From Rhodeus uyekii (Eukaryota > Chordata > Actinopteri > Cypriniformes > Acheilognathidae), in NCBI GenBank assembly GCA_037043235.1, contig JAWRVZ010000055.1, positions 124,001 through 188,000 of the forward strand: a stretch of 64,000 nt of DNA. Reading direction: 5' to 3'. Below, in pieces: positions 36,476 through 48,900 of this stretch; the stretch's first letter is position 1; the number at the start of each line of letters is the position of its first letter. Both the position numbers and the translations under genes were made by a program. The notes under the pieces are model-generated. The model saw nothing but the letters and a program-made list of their open reading frames with translations. It ran no database searches and was not told the DNA's origin.

Positions 36476-39469
36476 AGCTGCTCCTCAATGATACAGCTGA
36501 GGAAAAGAGAGACAAAACCAAAGTCAGTGATTATTATACCTTGAAATACAAGAATAAAAAGAAACATTTCATTAAAAGCGTAAGCCCCTTTTGGTCTGAG
36601 AAGTGAATGGCTGCAATAAAGCAGGTTTAAATGTGACTAATGCTCTCAGTTGGCAGGAAAATAGAGAAAACATTAACATATAAATAATTCCTGTACTAAA
36701 CAAATCTTCTGTGAAATTCCATGAGCATGTCGCATATCACAGCTCTTCACAGATCCAATTTTCCATTTGTTTCACCTTAAAATAATAACATACACTGCTA
36801 AAAAGCATTAAAATCAGGTGTGCTGTGCCAAGAAAACCTCTGTGCACCTTTGACTGTCTCTTTCTCACAATAATCACATCAGATATTATTCTCTCTTATA
36901 TTAGGGTAAAGACTACACTGGCATATCTGTTTAAGAGGATATGCAAGTAGTGGACGGCTGGACATAAATCTAAACATGAGCATAACCAGAAAATAAGCAG
37001 AGTTTGAAAAGCAGCTCTCAAACAACTTAAAGGCCCAGTTTACACCTGGTATTAAGAAGTGTTTTCGTCAATCCCAGTGAACAACTCTAAATAAATACAT
37101 GTGTAAACAGGGTCTAAAACGCTTTGAGCTTGTCCACTTTCCAACACTTCCAGAGGTAGTTGAAGACACATTCAACCGGATTGCTTTTCGATAAAGACAC
37201 ATGTGGTCGAATGCGGTCAAACAGCCACAAAAGATAAACATTATAGGAAGCACGCTAGTCAGACGGGATTTAATCTTTGTCAGTTGAAGACCCAAGCTTG
37301 GTTTAAAGACAAAAATGTACCAAGCTCAATGTTCTGTCATCATGACTTCTAACACACATTCACCGTGTTTGGTGTGGCCTTGTGGAAGAAATAAAGTTTA
37401 TTGCTCTCTGTATGTTTTTCTGTTTCTCCGGTTGCGTTTGTATGTAAATTACGCGAGCTTATTTTGTTCATTAGATTGAATGATCTGAAAAAGCTTATTT
37501 ACCCACCCGTAGACCCTCCCCTTGAAGAAATCAGGACAAACATGGTCGAAAATAGACAAAAGAGAGATTCAAATACCAGGTGTAAATGGGTACATCTGCC
37601 TCGTCTACTTATGGATTGTGAAAGGATTGTGTTGGTTATTCTATATGTGCTTTAGTGCATATATCATTCATCCATTTATTACAAGACATTAAAACCACTA
37701 GAAACAAGAAAAAAGAGAAATATACAGAAATTGATTTAGCATAGAAGTCTATGGGGTAAATGTTTATACATTTCTTGCTTGCTTATTCAATTTCTTAAAC
37801 AAAAGTTTTTTTTATTTTTCCGTAGTAATTGACAATGCTTAACTTGTATATCTTTAAATGTAGATCTTTAGATCTTGTAAAATGTAAATGTCTTAACTGC
37901 CACTTTGGTTCAATTCAATGCATTGATAAGTACTAAATTACAGTAGTATAAATTGGTTTAGATTAATTATTACATACTTCACAACAACAAAAAATAAAGA
38001 GCAACCAAATTAAGAATAAAATGTTTTTTGGATTCTACACTACAATCTAAAAAAAAACCTGAGGATTTAACAAATTATGACCAATCTCAAGTAAATGTAC
38101 TTAATATATAGGCTTAAGATGACAAGGGGACATACAGCAGTTTTATATCCCTGAACAGAAGCACTTCAATAGTGAAATTAGCTGGTCTATCTATAAATTA
38201 GTAACTAAAATAATTGAAGGGTAACAACACGTGACATGACACATTATATTTAGGCACATCCTAAAGAGTAAGAGACACTCAGACCAGAGGACCTTTCAAT
38301 TGTTTGGTAAAGACAATGGATAACTATCGGTTTCAAAGAAAGTCTCAATGAATATTAATTTTACAGAAGCAATCAATAGTGATTTAATAGGCTGCACCAG
38401 ATCTAGTTTAGGTAGATTGTAAAAGAACAGGTTACCATTATTTCCTCTTACACTCTGCCTCATATACTTCCTTATGCTCTATATATAAATGTGTCTGAGA
38501 ACACATGGTGACAGAAGATAAAAAGGAAGTGGTTCCTTGACAGAAACGCTGAAAGTTTGAACATACTTGTAAATGTGATGCCCAAATGCTCTCTAGAAAG
38601 AAAGCTCACTAGGTTTTGACACATATATAACCTATACGTGTCAAACTGTAGGGCGTCAATAAAAACCCTGATAAAACCTTTACAGAAGTCAGATGACCAT
38701 TAAAAAGCAGTGTGTTATAAAGAGTTATCGCACAATAAACCTAATAATAATAACCTAAATGTAAAACTTCACTAAAATCTCATGAGGAAGTAATTGTGGT
38801 AGAGATTAGAAGTATTCCTCATGATCACAAATCGGTTCTTTTGAACAGGCATGATGCATTTAAATATGCTTGTAAATTAATATAAAAAAGAATAAAGTCA
38901 TTTTGCGCCATTTTAATGCTATTATTCACCAACCAACTCATTTGAGATGATAAAACGGTCATATATTTGTCATATTTATGCAGTTTGATTAAAGTAATGT
39001 GTATTTTCTTCCCCAACTGTCAAATCCTCAAAGTAATTTAAATCATTTGTTGATGAAAAGCACAAATGGTCAATGACTCGTTCGAACTGATTTTGTGAAT
39101 CGGTTCAACAGTTCACTAAAACCATCCGGCTCAAAAGAACCGATGCTACTTAATGGGACTCCACCCATCCACATGAACTGTGTTCAGAGTGACCGAGACT
39201 AGCAACACCTAAAGTGTAAGGACTGAGATGAGATGTCAACAAACCACACCTAAGAACTTATAGGGGCAGTTTCGGAAAAGGCATTGGTGCAAACATGTGA
39301 GCGATCAATCACAGCTTGAATCACCACATGTGAGGTGACTGGACAATAATACAATACTGCCGGATACCGGGAAACCTCCATTTGTAAAACACCAACATCT
39401 ATTCAACACAAATCGCGCTTTTAAACGCAATACTACAGTTATAAAAACACAGAAACAAGGTCATAAAGT

Positions 39470-40290
39470 GATGATTTGGTACCTGAGACCGCTTAACCCG
39501 CAGGAGTTGCTGAATTTGTGACTGCCAATTTAATCTAAAGCTGCTAATCGTGCTGTCCGATCCGTCATGCCACAGTCTCTCGACAACTCAAGCGTGTCTC
39601 TGTCATGCTGAGCTTCACCATTCACTACATGATACATACGATTTATACAAAAGTTACACGTTTTTAATTATAACGCTCTCAATTAGTCGCTGAAATTGGC
39701 CTGCTAACTTGCTAGCTCGTGCCTACAGTGTCCAGGGCGGGCGATCGGCTCAACTTCCCGGTTGACGAAGCAGGAACATAAGAGTTATAAATGGTGTTAA
39801 ATCTGTTTTGACACATCCATCTGGTGTGAGAGGAGTGTGCAGACTCACCCGCAGCTGAGGGATCCGTGCGTCCGCTCCGGAGGGGCTCCTGTCCGCACCG
39901 GCTACCGTGACCCCCCGCCACCGCCGCTCAACGGATGGAGGGCGCGAGGAAGGCAGGCCGTTGATGAGCCACTGGGCAGAAAGAAAAGTTTTAATGATAA
40001 AGCTAAAAGTGCGGTTATGGGTCTGTGTGTGGAGGGTGGTGGAGGAGGGTGGTGTGCTGAAGGGCTAACGGTTTCAGCTAAACACTGCCGCTCCGCACTG
40101 GGTTCCCACTCATCCGCGCGCAAACAGATCCGTATCAGTGCTGGCATTGAGTGCACTTGCGCATCGCGTTTGAGAAAGTCAAGAAACCTCACTGAAATGG
40201 GAATCGGGCCACATCGTTGGAAGATATAAACACGGCCCAGCTGACATCTCGCCGTGTCCGCATTTCCTACAACCAACTCTGAGTGACAGC
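39470..40290 (-). promoter_or_regulatory. tbc1d10b CpG-rich promoter with two possible first exons
   Basis: GC- and CpG-rich DNA (roughly 39710-40290) stands out from AT-rich flanks, upstream of the split 5' UTR of tbc1d10b. Two good minus-strand donors could end non-coding first exons: CTGCGG|GTGAGT at 39849 and GTCTCAG|GTACC at 39483. Alternative first exons are therefore possible. No TATA box seen. Confidence 0.5.
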
Positions 40291-40397
40291 GACGTGCGCG
40301 TGCCCAGAACCGACTGACGTAAAGACGTGCGCCTGCCCAGAACCGACTGACGTAACGACGTGCGCGCGCCCAGATCGGACTGACGTAACGACGTCCA
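40291..40397 (-). repeat. 33-bp tandem repeat, three units plus a partial, with bZIP sites
   Basis: Units at 40291-40323, 40324-40356 and 40357-40389, plus a partial unit from 40390. Each starts gacgtgcgc, continues with a tgcccagaac-like segment and ends cggactgacgtaac or a close variant. Every full unit thus repeats an ACGTG core and a TGACGTAA site (CRE/ATF/C-EBP type). The array sits at the outer edge of the tbc1d10b CpG island. Confidence 0.85.
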
Positions 40398-41199
40398 GTC
40401 AGGTCAACGCTGAGGACTGCTGTTAGAATATCTTAACAAAAATGCTTTAAACATATTTGGGTTTCAATTGTTTTTAGTTTAAATAACTATATTTTCAAAA
40501 CGTGTCAGTGTTTTTATCATATATTTATTTGTGTTTTATATTTTCTATTATTTAACCTTGTCTCTTTTTCTTCTTTTTTTTGCGTTGTTATCTGTAAATT
40601 AAAGAGACAAGCCACTAGCAACGAACCTTCTTCATCCCTGAGCGAATCTCTACCTATTTTTAAGATAATTGCAATAAGGTAAGATAAGGGAAAGATTCTT
40701 TGAAACAATAAAATATATAAAGCTTTTATATTTACAGAAAAAAATAGGATAAATTGTAATTGTTCTATGCTTTAATGCTTTTCTTTAAGAGGGCCTCGTT
40801 AAAGTGTTATTGCACATAAGTACTGAGTGATATTAATTATTATATGTGCTACTAATGTCAAGTTTTGGTTTAGGGTTAAATAATAATAAGCGAAGAAAGA
40901 CAAGTATTAAAAAAAGATGAGCGGAATATAATTTGTTATATCATTATACTAGCTAAATTTCAAAATGTATCAACCCTGAAAAATTATTGTTTTGTATGCC
41001 AGGGTTATACAAACAGAAAAAGCCAAATGAAAGACAAAATCAGCGACAGATTATACAAAAGCATTACAAAGGGTAAATCAAATGATATGGCACTTATTCA
41101 TGAGAAAAATATTTTTTTACAGTTGTAAGCTGTATATGTATATATAACATAAGGGCAATTTAGAGGAAGAGGGCACCTAAATATGGAAGTAAATTAATG

Positions 41200-41272
41200 C
41201 CAAATGTATTTGAAACAATTGTACTTCAAGTAATGCAATTCAACAAGTTTTTTTTGTTTCAAATACATTTGG
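41200..41272. repeat. Perfect 19-bp inverted repeat
   Basis: ccaaatgtatttgaaacaa at 41200-41218 is exactly inverted at 41254-41272, separated by 35 bp. It may be the two ends, or a fold-back remnant, of a small transposon. No target duplication was identified. Confidence 0.7.
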
Positions 41273-41857
41273 TGTTAGTTTTCTTTCATACACTTATTTG
41301 AGAGAGTCTAGTTAGAAATGCCATTCAAAAATTATCTTATGCATTATTGATTTATAATAACAGACGTTGACATAACACTTATTTTTCTTATTTTCTAATG
41401 TGGACAGATTTATTATGCCAGGACAATAGGCAAGTCATTGTAGAAATACCAATTCCTCGAAGAGGTCATGTCTCCTGTTAACCACTAGATGTCACTGTTG
41501 ACATAAAGTTTGAATCTGAAATGTGGCTAATCTCCATTCGTCCAACCACAATTCCCTCAGGAATAAACCACAGACAGTTATGTTCAGTTGTTAAGGGTTG
41601 TTAATCAATTACATAAGAACAAATGTTGTGACAGTCACTATGGAAGCTGTTATGAGGTACTCCCATAGTCTACAACTCATTCCAAGGGAATGCCCCTGAA
41701 CTGAAGCCAGTTGGGAACACCCTTGTGTTTTTTCTGCTCCTTCGAAAATATGTGCATTCTAAGTCATCCAAAGTTTCTAACTACACTGAAGTTCACCCAA
41801 AAATGAAAATACTGTCATCATTTACTAACCCTCATGTCGTTCCAAGCCTGAATGGAG

Positions 41858-41884
41858 CACACACACACACACACACACACACAA
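41858..41884 (+). repeat. (CA)n microsatellite
   Basis: Uninterrupted CA dinucleotide run next to a fragment of a common cyprinid repeat. Confidence 0.9.
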
Positions 41885-42974
41885 AACCTTATGCATTTCT
41901 TTCTTTTTTTCTATAGACTATAAACAGAGATAGTCTACTTTCATGTCTATACGAGTACCATATGGAAAATGATTGCCATGGTACCTCTATTAACAATAGA
42001 AGCAGTTGTGGAAAATCTGGCTTCATGGTAAAATCACATGTTTCTTGTCCAAGCAGGGATGGAAAATCTGAATTTCTTGAAGGATGAGAGAGGTTGTTGT
42101 CGTTCACTTTCATTCTTTAAGAAATAAAATGGAGTCTGGAATTCTTTACTGCCATTAAGCTATAGGTAACATTAACAAGTTGTTCAACTACGTAGTTACA
42201 GCAATTTTAAAACCATGAAACAAATGTATAAACAGAATATCATTAAGTTTATGTACTTCCATTTAATTGGTTTAATAAATCCAACATTGCTAGGAGGGGT
42301 ATGAAACATTTTTTAGTTAAATTGTGTAAAATAGTAAATGATCAACTAAATAATACTAATAATAATATCATATAAAATAAATGAATTAAAATGATATATT
42401 CCTGATTGTTGTAAATCATGAAATTATATTTTATTTTACTCTTCAGACTTATACATTTAAGTAAGCTTGTGTCGAATAGTTTAATTTTCCTTTATTTGTT
42501 TGAACAGAGAAATTAACTATATTTTATATAAACAATTAAATATTTAAGAAAATGGAACAATAAACAGTGATGTTACAAAATATTTTGATATTAATTATAT
42601 AACACTTTATATGATACATTAAGTACATTCATCTAGAATACCTCTACTTCAGCTATCAGACCAACAGAATACGTTTATGTATTGCTAGATTACTATCAAA
42701 ATAGTTGTGCATTTTTCATGAAAGTGCTTTTAATGTTAAGCTTATTCTCCCAACATGATTTTTCATACATCTGTGTGTCTGATAGCTCGTTACAACTGTG
42801 ATTATGTGATTATGAGGTGCTCTGTTTAATTGCACTTAATTTAATGCACATAGTAAATACAGCAATACAACGTTCAAACATTCTATTATTTTCTGTGCAA
42901 TCACAAGTCACAAAAACACTCATCTTTAATATTTGGCCACAGATGTGTTTGTCCTTATGACATTAAAGCAGTTG

Positions 42975-45900
42975 TTAGGTGTCCTTAGTGCTTGTTTCTA
43001 AAGGGAACGTGTTGACCCAGCTCTGCGTGCGGGCCAGGCACTGCTCCCAGCTGTAGAGTGGTCGGTACTGAAAGTGACGAAATGCTTTGTCTGTGCAGAC
43101 AGTGAAGGATGTGCAGGCCACAGCGAGTGTGTATCTATTGAGCAGTGGTGTGTAGTTGTAGAACGGCTTGAGGAGCCAGCGTATCAGATCGTTCATCCAT
43201 GCTATGAACCATATCACCCACACTGGCACGTGCAACGGGCGAAAGTTGAAGGCTGACAGGAACTGCATGTTGAAGTCTTCGTAGCTCTTGTAAGGGGAGT
43301 CATCATAGCAGAAATAAAATTCCCCACCCAGCCGATCAGGATGTTCCCGCAGAGCACGTGCTGCTAGCAGGTGCATCCATGCCACATTACCTGCACACAA
43401 ACACATTCAAGAGATTTACACCGCAGAGTCTTTTACAGTGATCCCTCGTTTATTGCGGTTAATGTGGACCGGAACCCCCCGCGATAGGTGAAAATCTGCA
43501 AAGTAGGATTGGCCAATCAGCTCACGGGATACATCCACTCGTGCTCTCATTGGTCGATCTCGCGCCGGGAACCAATCACATATCTTGTCTGAGTACCCGT
43601 TCATAGTAAATCAGAATAATCACACATAGAAGCAAGAGTTTGTTAGTTAACCTGCATAGACCCGTCCGTGCTCCGTGTCCCGTGGAACTCCCCTGATCAC
43701 CCAACCACCTGTACGGACCCCATTCTGGTAGAAGTCCTTCATGAGCTGATGTTGTTCCCCATAGATACCTGTTGGCCGCAGACAGCATGTGTAGAGAATG
43801 TTCCCTCCCTTTACCTAATCACGGAGAGTGGGAGGAAAAAAAGAGAGAAAGAAATCAATCAATCATTTTTGCAACATAAAACCAAACAAATAGTCTTTCC
43901 ACCATGCAGATGCAAAAGACACACCAACAATGTTATGAATAAGTGGTTAGAAACTAAATGGCACTGAAACACCAAGAGCAAAGGCGTGACTATAAGAAAA
44001 CATTCATAGTGATTCAAGGATTCCGGCATGAGTGCTATGTGACATTTATTTCCTCTGGGTTTGGGTGCAGTACTGTGCAAAGTTGAAAATAGCAACTCAA
44101 ACAACATAAATGAGAAGTAAGAGTTTCAATCCCATCAAAATGTGGGATATTTACACATCCCTTCTGAATATAACATATGTAAAAGTTTATATAGAAAACT
44201 TGCGTTAAAAAAAACAAAACTTTTTTTTATTTATAAGTAGCTTGTTAGATTGACTTTGAAACAATCTGTATTGTAGAAAGCGCTATGACTTCGCAAAAAT
44301 GCAGTATGCCTCTAAATGCATGTAAGTAAAGTAATTAAAAACAAAATGTGAGCTTGGGAGAACAGCATTTTGGAAGAATGAAACTGTGAGTTTGTAAATG
44401 GCGATTGGGACTTAATTGATTAAAAATGTCTAAATCGGTGTGCGATTGTTGTACTCCACTGGACCGTGTAGTACCTTTGTGCCATTGGCTCCCAGCACCA
44501 TTTTCTCAGCTGCAGCCTTGGTCTTTGGGTAGGGCATCTCATGGAATACATTATATGGAGTATCCTCATTCCCTCTGTGTCAAGGAAGAAATTAAAAGGT
44601 TGTTAAGTAATAGGTAGTAATAAGTGATAGCCTCAACTAATTCAATTAAAATGATGTGGCACAACTCGACCAATGCTGTCAGATAATAAGACTATATTCT
44701 AAGACTAAACTACCCATAATGCTCGCTCTCTTTGTATAGCCTCTATGAATGAGTAGACACAAATGTATTCTAACAGCTTGCACAGATGGAATGTGTGTGC
44801 GCAAGCACAAAATGATGCTACATCCTCTGTCCATCATTGCCGTGAGTGTTGCACATTGGTAAACTTAATCAAAACATATTCTTATAAATAACTGTCATTT
44901 TACCTAGGTATAACTTTGGGTTTAGAATTCATGATTGTTGCTTTTATTATTTTGTAATGTACTCTACTGCTTGACTAGAGTGTGTAAAAAAAGAGTAGAG
45001 TGTAGCGCTTGCAACACCAAGGTCATGGGTTCAATCCGCAGGGAAAGCAAGAACCGTTTAAAATGTTTATGTGTTCCTTGAATGCAATGTAGGACACACT
45101 GGATAAACATGTCTGCCAAATGCATAAATGTAAAAGTAATGTGAGAGAAGCACAGATATTTCAACCCAATATTCAGAGTGGAAGAATGTTTTCCAAAGAG
45201 ATTATGAGGACTATATTTGTTTAGTATTTTTTTCTCTCACTTGTGTAAATAGCTGGCTGTAGCAGCTCACATTTTCCAGCAAAAACATTCATTATTTTTA
45301 TGACCTTAGAAAGGCATTGCCCATTCCATGCAACAGCTGTTAACAACATTAAATATCAAAACACAACACAGGCATAACATGCATAGCTGAAATAAAATAG
45401 TTGCTTTTAAATAAATTGCTGTTTGAATGAAAATGACTCAAAACTGAGGATGTGTGTTAGTCACTCAGGAAAATTTTAATGTTTCAAGCACGTGGCAGTG
45501 ATGGAAAAGTTTCAAGGATTTCTCTGTGTGGAGGTAAGGGTTGAGTTAAAAACCTTTGTTCTTTGTTACACAATAAAACAACTTAAAAGCCATAGTAAAG
45601 TTGTCATTTGGGTCAGATTACATGTTGCATTTTCTTTGATTACTAGGCCAAACCACAATATGTGAAGCATTCACAAACTTGTACACATCCTCTGCCCCTC
45701 AAATGTTTGTTTTTTTACATAACGTGGCCAGATTGTGTTTTTAGTATTCTCAGCTCACATTTTAACATGTTTTCAAACAGAAATCATGCAAATTTCCAAC
45801 AAAATCAGCACAGAATGGGAAAAACAAGATTCCATAAGGGCTGACTGATTACACAGCTGGAAACTGCTTCTTTGGAAATCCCAACAATAGAGCCCGATAC

Positions 45901-48900
45901 ACAACAACACAAGTGTTTTGAGAAATACAAGTGAAAATGCATCAGGTAACCGGTAGAAAAACAACAATAGCAGAGATACAGACAGTTACCATCTCTTTAA
46001 ATGTTAAGATTGCAGAAATAGCAATCCCAGACTCTCTATCACTGCTGCGGCCTGTCATTTTTCAGCTTGACATATTTCAAGAAGGAATGTTGAGAAAGTT
46101 ATAAAATATCACTGTCATTCCAGAATGCATTCAGCATGTCCAAACCCTTCCTCCTCCATTTTCCCAGACATTCTCTCCAGCATACCCAAATCCTTTCAAC
46201 TCTTTTCTAGTGAATATTGTGAATCTGAGCACACAACACTGACTAATGTAAAGTCTTCTTACATATATCTAAAAAGCTATTTAAATCAATACACTTACCT
46301 GATGAATGTATCTCCTTTTACATTTGGGCCAACCACCTCCATGGAGCTTGTATAGATCAAATACTGAATACCGATCTCTACACAGGCATTTATTACGTTC
46401 TCCGTCCCTGATGGAAAGAAAAATGCATCCAGAAAGAAAAATAATTAAATAAAAATACACGACAAACAGCTAAAGTGTGAAGAGAAAAGGAAGACTACTG
46501 TTGTACTAAAATAAAGAAATAAAAGGAGCAAAAACAAAGTTGTTTGTGTTGCTTAAACTGCCATAATGAGAAGATTGGAGCGCATGACACAATCCCTAAA
46601 ATCCAAATAAGGCTCTCATGCACTTGAAAGCACAAGATAGTCTAAATGAGAAACCCATGAGCTATGTAAATGTTTTCTGAAGAATCAGATATTTAGTGAT
46701 AAGTGGAAAAACAAAGGTAAATATTTGTGTCTTTTTAGGTATCCAGTCTCTTTCAATGTTATTTAAAGTGGAGGCTTCTGGGAAGTTAAGGCGGAATGCA
46801 AAGGATCAAATGATATGGTAGGGTGGAATCCAAATTCCAGTATGTTAGCGCATTCATCATCTCTTGCGCTTGTTTTTATCTGTAACCTCTGGTTTTGTCC
46901 ATATCTATCAGCGCCATACTGACACAGCCCTAAACACATGTTAAGAACACTTAGCAAGTAAGTCTACCACAAACAGTCAAAATTACAGACAAGCTGATGA
47001 ATAAGTGTAAAACCATGAAAGGGACGAGACAGATCTGAACACATATATACTGTATGAGAACAGCATGATAATATAGACATGCATTCACTCACACAGCTGA
47101 TGATGCTGAATGCATTTCCAACATCAAACGTCTTTATTTAGATGAGTGTAAATAGAGAGATCTTTCTGATGAGCTCAATGAGATGTTAATAAGTGCACAT
47201 GCTCTATTTCTCACAAAGCCATGTGATCTGACCGAGCATGTGGGTTTATTGTACAAGAGCTGTGGAGCTGAAAAGCACATGCCTATTATGTTCACTTCAT
47301 CAAACGCAGGAAGAAAACTGTGAATTCCCGCCCTGTGTGTGAGAGTAAATGATGCATTTCCGGACCAAAGTGATCGTAAAGCTTTAACGTTACTAGAAAT
47401 GTCACCAAAGGAAAACTGTTTGAGTAACCAAAACCTATAAAACACCCACTGACACAAAAAGCAAAACAAAGAAAACAAACACTAGTGTGTCGGTAAGATT
47501 TTTTCTTAAAGAAATTATTAATTCAGCAAGGATGGAAGAATTAGTGACAGTAAAGACTTGCATTGTTACAAAAAATAAATCTATCACAGTGCCCATGAAA
47601 ATATTAAGCAGCACAAGTGTTTTCAAAATGAATAATAATCATATTAGAATGATTTCTGAAAGATCATGTGACACTGAAAAAAATTCAGCATGTTACATTT
47701 TATAATATATTCCATTAAAAAAATATATATATATATTTAATGGAATATTTTATAAAATGTAGCATGCTGAATTTTTAGCATTTTTATGTATATTATTAAG
47801 TCTAATATTATGCTTTTTACTATATTTTTTTATAAAATAAATGCAGCCTTGGTGAGCATGTAAGACATTACTAACCCTAAACCTTTAAACAGTATTCCAT
47901 TTTTGAAGCTGGTAACATTCAGTGTTTTCTTAGTCAAGTCCTAAACCCTTTCAAAGTGCAAAAAATTGCCATCACTGAATCTTATTCTTAACTCACCTTG
48001 CACATTGACAGCATAGATGGCCTTCTCCGGGACTTTATACCACACATCAACCAAACTAGCTGCGTGGATAACCAGGTCTGCTCCCTGAAAGGCATCACGG
48101 ACATTCTCAAAATCTGTTATATCTCCCTGCACCACCACCACCTTCACATCCTCTGCAAATAAAGGAGAAAGCGATACCTTGTTAAAAAGTAAATGGTTAT
48201 GTAACATATACCTACAGTAGTTACAACAATTATACACCATCACCCTAACCAATTCTCTATTCCTAACCCTGTAGTAAGTACATGTTGCAATTGAATATTA
48301 CTCAGTTCTTAAAAGGTATAATTACACTGTAGCCATTATTTTTAATTGATTTAGCACTTTATATAATACAGATTGTTAATGTCACACCCGCACAACCATG
48401 TGGACTTTTCGTTTGTTTTTATTCAGTCACATGTGTTTCTTCGTCTCCACTCATCAGATGCCTTATACAATCATTAATCACAGATGTTAATCACTGTGTT
48501 CTCATCACCATGTGTTTTAAGCTCTCCACCTTCACTCTGTGTTTGTCATTTGCTGTTGTCTAGGTTTGTGTGCAGCTGTTATTCAGCTGAAGTCAGTTCA
48601 GTGTTGATTCACGCATTCTAGTGAATGAGAGTGTGTGTGGGTGTGTTTGTGATGGCTGATGACAAGATTCCTTGGGAAGGCATTCAATTATCTCTATGGT
48701 TTACCTTATGAAGCTTCCTGATGCCATTTTTAGATTGTTAGTCCAATTATATTCTTGACTACAATGACAATCATTGAGTACAGGAAATAAACAATGAACT
48801 CCATCTATCTGGTGGAAGCAACACCCTTTGTCCTGGTAAACAACACGCATTGTTCTCTTTCTCACATGCAGCTATTACTTCTAATAATAAACAGCCGTTC

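Larger units (their letters stand above)
40398..42974. other. Intergenic region and hsd3b7 3' UTR
   Basis: AT-rich. It holds a 19-bp inverted repeat (41200-41218 and 41254-41272), a fragment of a common cyprinid repeat (gttcacccaaaaatgaaaat at about 41792) and a (CA)n tract (41858-41884). Minus-strand poly(A) candidates for hsd3b7 are ATTAAA near 42924 and AATAAA near 42492. No gene seen. Confidence 0.45.

Noticed and set aside
39837..40276. Long frames on both strands in the tbc1d10b CpG island
   Set aside because: GC-rich sequence lacks stop codons by chance; no conserved domain, and it fits a 5' UTR/promoter.
45027..45037. tRNA gene suggested by a B-box
   Set aside because: No matching cloverleaf; the surrounding sequence is a SINE with a LINE-type tail.
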